From Smittium mucronatum (taxonomy: Eukaryota; Kickxellomycota; Harpellomycetes; Harpellales; Legeriomycetaceae), in assembly GCA_001953115.1 (NCBI GenBank), contig LSSL01005056.1, forward strand, positions 1 to 24,698: a DNA stretch of 24,698 bases, read 5' to 3'. Shown here one piece after another: positions 22,908-24,698 of this stretch. Numbering within the stretch: position 1 is the first letter of the stretch; every line of letters begins with the position of its first letter. A program made the translations under genes and the position numbers. Below the pieces are notes generated by a model. That model worked only from the letters and a program-made list of their open reading frames with translations. It was not told the origin of the DNA and made no database searches.

Positions 22908-24365
22908 ATGAAATCCTACGTGAATGTATGTTTTTTAGCCATTTTGGCATTTGGCGATGCCTCTCCAGTATATGGAGGAACTGACATGAAAGTACGTAGT
23001 GCTCAGATGGTAAATCTTTTACTTGATAATGCTGGTAATGTAAATGATACCTCTGTTTGGGACTCCCTAGCAGAAATGACCGATCTCTACGGCCATAGGA
23101 TGACTGGCCATATTCAGTACGATAGATCTGTTTCCTGGGTCATTGGAGATGCCAAAAGATACCCTTCATTTACTGCTTGGGAGGAGCCAGTAACCGTTAA
23201 TGTATGGAACCGAAATACTGAATACGCACAAATGAACATCCCCACTAGATCTCCTCCAACTGTCGACCTTCCTATGCTCGGATTAGGTCAATCCATTGGA
23301 ACTGGTCCTGAAGGAATAGAGGCTGATGTTATTCCAGTGGAAACATTCGAAGATTTAGAGGCTCTAGGAAATTCGACTATAGCTGGAAACATTGTCTTGT
23401 TTTGTGCCGATTTTGTCAGTTATCGCGATAATGCAAAGTACAGATTCTCCGGTGCATCCATGGCAGAAAAGTATGGTGCTGTTGCTGTACTTGTTCAGTC
23501 CATTACTGGTTACTCTCTTATGACACCACACACAGGAGCTATGAACCCTGCATCAATTCCTGGTGCCGCAATTACCATAGAAGATTCTAAACTTATACAG
23601 AGGATGTACAATAGATATAACGAGGCTCAAAAGAATCCATCGATTCCTAATTCAGAAAAATTTATAAAACCACGGGTAAAACTTGTCATGAATGCAGAGA
23701 GTTACGAAAATGCTAAAGTTTCTAGTAATATAATCATCGATTTGAAAGGTTCTGATAAATCTGACGAAATCGTTCTCATAAGTGGTCATTTTGATTCTTG
23801 GGATGTGGGGGTAGGTGCTATGGATGATGGTGGTGGTGCATTCTCTGCTTATGGAGCCCTCAAAATGATCGCTAATCTACCTGCACGCCCAAGCCGTACT
23901 ATCCGTGTTGTTATGTGGAACAACGAGGAAACTTTGGGCAGGGGGATGTATGCTTACACCGAAGCTCACAAAGATGAAATCAGTAAGCATATCTTTGCTA
24001 TGGAATCCGATGTAGGAAACTTCAATCCGTGGGGAATGCAAGTTATGGGTACTGATGACGCAATAGCTAAATTGGATGCTCTCGGCAAAATGTTTTTGAC
24101 TACTGTAGGTGGAGGGAATATTACAAAATCCGATGATCCTCCTGATGCTGATATTGAGACTCTATGTAACATGGGAGTCACCTGTGGCGGTTTTGAGCCA
24201 TTAGATAAATATACTCAGGCTATACCACTCGTCCCTGCTGGTACCGAGGGCTACTTCCGTTTCCACCATACTCAAGCCGATAGAATGGAGGTTTTAGATA
24301 AAAATCAGCTTAGAGCAAATTCAGTCGCAATGGCCGTATGGGCATATATTTTAGCCGATCAATGA
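22908..24365 (+). CDS. Secreted M28 zinc metallocarboxypeptidase, carboxypeptidase Q-like
   Basis: The 485-residue product belongs to the M28 carboxypeptidase Q (plasma glutamate carboxypeptidase) family, which hydrolyses small peptides outside cells or in lysosomes. A signal peptide is evident (hydrophobic residues about 4-15, likely cleaved near residue 18). A family-typical region, LGLGQSIGT (124-132), lies near the start of the protease-associated insert (about 125-260). The catalytic part follows. Expected zinc ligands are H294 (in GHFDSWD), D306 (in AMDDGGG), E341, D368 (in ESD) and H454 (in FHHT), with E340 as general base. All are present. N-glycosylation sequons are at N46, N155 and N404. 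The length is close to the human enzyme (472). A loop before H453-H454 (about 431-447) is some 13 residues longer, and C420/C426 could form a disulfide. An in-frame TAG directly precedes the ATG, fixing the start, although the -3 base is T (weak Kozak). The gene has no introns and about 47% G+C in a sampled line, far above its surroundings. The symbol is withheld because orthology to CPQ versus a lineage-specific paralogue cannot be settled here. Confidence 0.93.
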   Translation: MKSYVNVCFLAILAFGDASPVYGGTDMKVRSAQMVNLLLDNAGNVNDTSVWDSLAEMTDLYGHRMTGHIQYDRSVSWVIGDAKRYPSFTAWEEPVTVNVWNRNTEYAQMNIPTRSPPTVDLPMLGLGQSIGTGPEGIEADVIPVETFEDLEALGNSTIAGNIVLFCADFVSYRDNAKYRFSGASMAEKYGAVAVLVQSITGYSLMTPHTGAMNPASIPGAAITIEDSKLIQRMYNRYNEAQKNPSIPNSEKFIKPRVKLVMNAESYENAKVSSNIIIDLKGSDKSDEIVLISGHFDSWDVGVGAMDDGGGAFSAYGALKMIANLPARPSRTIRVVMWNNEETLGRGMYAYTEAHKDEISKHIFAMESDVGNFNPWGMQVMGTDDAIAKLDALGKMFLTTVGGGNITKSDDPPDADIETLCNMGVTCGGFEPLDKYTQAIPLVPAGTEGYFRFHHTQADRMEVLDKNQLRANSVAMAVWAYILADQ

Positions 24366-24442
24366 CTCTAATCTAATTAACTTTATGTTGATTTTTTATC
24401 ATATTTCAATCTATTAATATAATTTATTGTTTGTTATACATA

Positions 24443-24448
24443 AATAAA
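24443..24448 (+). terminator. Poly(A) signal of the peptidase gene
   Basis: AATAAA lies 78 bases after the TGA stop (24363-24365). T- and GT-rich sequence follows at about 24473-24505 (TTTTTTATGTGTAA and a T-run), as expected downstream of a cleavage site. Cleavage would fall near 24460-24470, giving a 3' UTR of about 100 bases. AATAAA is common in AT-rich DNA, but position and downstream element fit well here. Confidence 0.65.
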
Positions 24449-24491
24449 CTTCATGTATTCTAATTAAAATTTCCTATTTTTTATGTGTAAC

Positions 24492-24507
24492 CTGATTTTT
24501 TTTATAG
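24492..24507 (+). promoter_or_regulatory. Candidate 3' splice acceptor
   Basis: CTGAT (24492-24496) matches a CTRAY branch-point core and is followed by a run of T and then ATAG, with AG at 24506-24507. The branch-to-AG distance of about 12 bases is short but possible. The site lies immediately before the open G+C-rich stretch running to the window edge, which is the main reason for believing it. Confidence 0.4.
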
Positions 24508-24698
24508 GTATTTATTTAAATCATTTTGGTGAATTGGCCAATGATTCTACTGGGAATAGCCGCAGTGCCACTAAGTGGGAATCACTGCTAATTACCGGTT
24601 GCGACTACTTCCCAGAGTGCGACACTAACATCAAATGGTCTGATATTACCATGGCATTAAGTGATACATCTAAACATACTTTAAGTCAGCTACAAGCT
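24508..24698 (+). CDS. Partial exon of an unrecognised gene, cut by the right edge
   Basis: Read from 24510 (two bases completing an upstream codon at 24508-24509), this frame is open for all 63 codons to the window end. The other two plus-strand frames and all minus-strand frames contain stops. G+C is about 45%, like the peptidase gene and unlike intergenic DNA. The peptide includes LANDSTGNSRSATKW and GCDYFPECDTNIKW, is serine/threonine rich, has two cysteines and shows no domain I recognise. An in-frame ATG at 24651-24653 sits in a strong context (ACCATGG), so translation could instead start there, with the rest as 5' leader. It begins only about 60 bases after the peptidase poly(A) signal, so it is either a tightly packed neighbour or a later exon of a gene whose intron hosts the peptidase. 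Chance openness cannot be excluded. Confidence 0.4.

Noticed and set aside
23966..24181. 71-codon minus-strand frame inside the peptidase gene
   Set aside because: It is the antisense shadow of a conserved part of the peptidase coding sequence.
24544..24594. Short frame from an ATG in another phase, with a signal-peptide-like start (MILLGIAAVPLSG)
   Set aside because: It stops after 16 codons with no clear splice donor before the stop. The overlapping 63-codon frame is a better reading of the same sequence.
1..24698. tRNA genes, rRNA, CRISPR arrays, prophage or bacterial operons
   Set aside because: No B-box-like GGTTCRANTCC motif on either strand, no regularly spaced repeats, no conserved rRNA blocks and no ribosome-binding-site-plus-frame arrangement were seen. 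The window reads as eukaryotic.

Overview
This looks like nuclear DNA of an animal with a very AT-rich genome. An arthropod is my best guess, and parasitic copepods (sea lice) are one group with this sequence texture, but nothing in the window fixes the species. The evidence is a secreted peptidase of the animal carboxypeptidase Q type, a TATA box at a eukaryotic spacing, an AATAAA poly(A) signal, a pyrimidine-tract splice acceptor, and no closely packed genes. The genetic code used is the standard one.

Layout. Positions 1 to about 21,120 are a gene desert. Sampled 60-base lines hold about 10-25% G+C, rising to about 30% locally around 12.1-14.1 kb. The desert is made of short A and T runs, a few TA and AAAG microsatellites, small palindromes and some degenerate repeats. 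At this composition a random codon is a stop roughly one time in ten, so the handful of 60-75 codon reading frames is about what chance gives, and I do not call them genes. I see no tRNA, rRNA, transposase, reverse transcriptase or CRISPR array. From about 21,120 to 22,857 the G+C rises to about 30-38%. This stretch holds no recognisable coding sequence, but it opens with an unusual pair of interlocked inverted repeats (21168-21273) and ends in promoter-like sequence.

The one complete gene is at 22908-24365 (+). It is an intronless 485-residue secreted M28-family zinc metallopeptidase of the carboxypeptidase Q (plasma glutamate carboxypeptidase) type, with every expected metal ligand and the catalytic glutamate present. 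It has its own TATA box (22858-22866) and poly(A) signal (24443-24448), so it looks like a compact, working gene. About 60 bases past that signal, a splice-acceptor-like site (AG at 24506-24507) is followed by a 63-codon open stretch with the same G+C as the gene. It runs off the right edge and is probably the start of an exon of an unrecognised second gene.

I did not find a new multi-gene system. The points most worth a second look are the interlocked inverted repeats at the compositional step, the unrecognised edge exon, the intronless state of the peptidase, and a small repeat-flanked inverted-repeat structure at 12141-12278.
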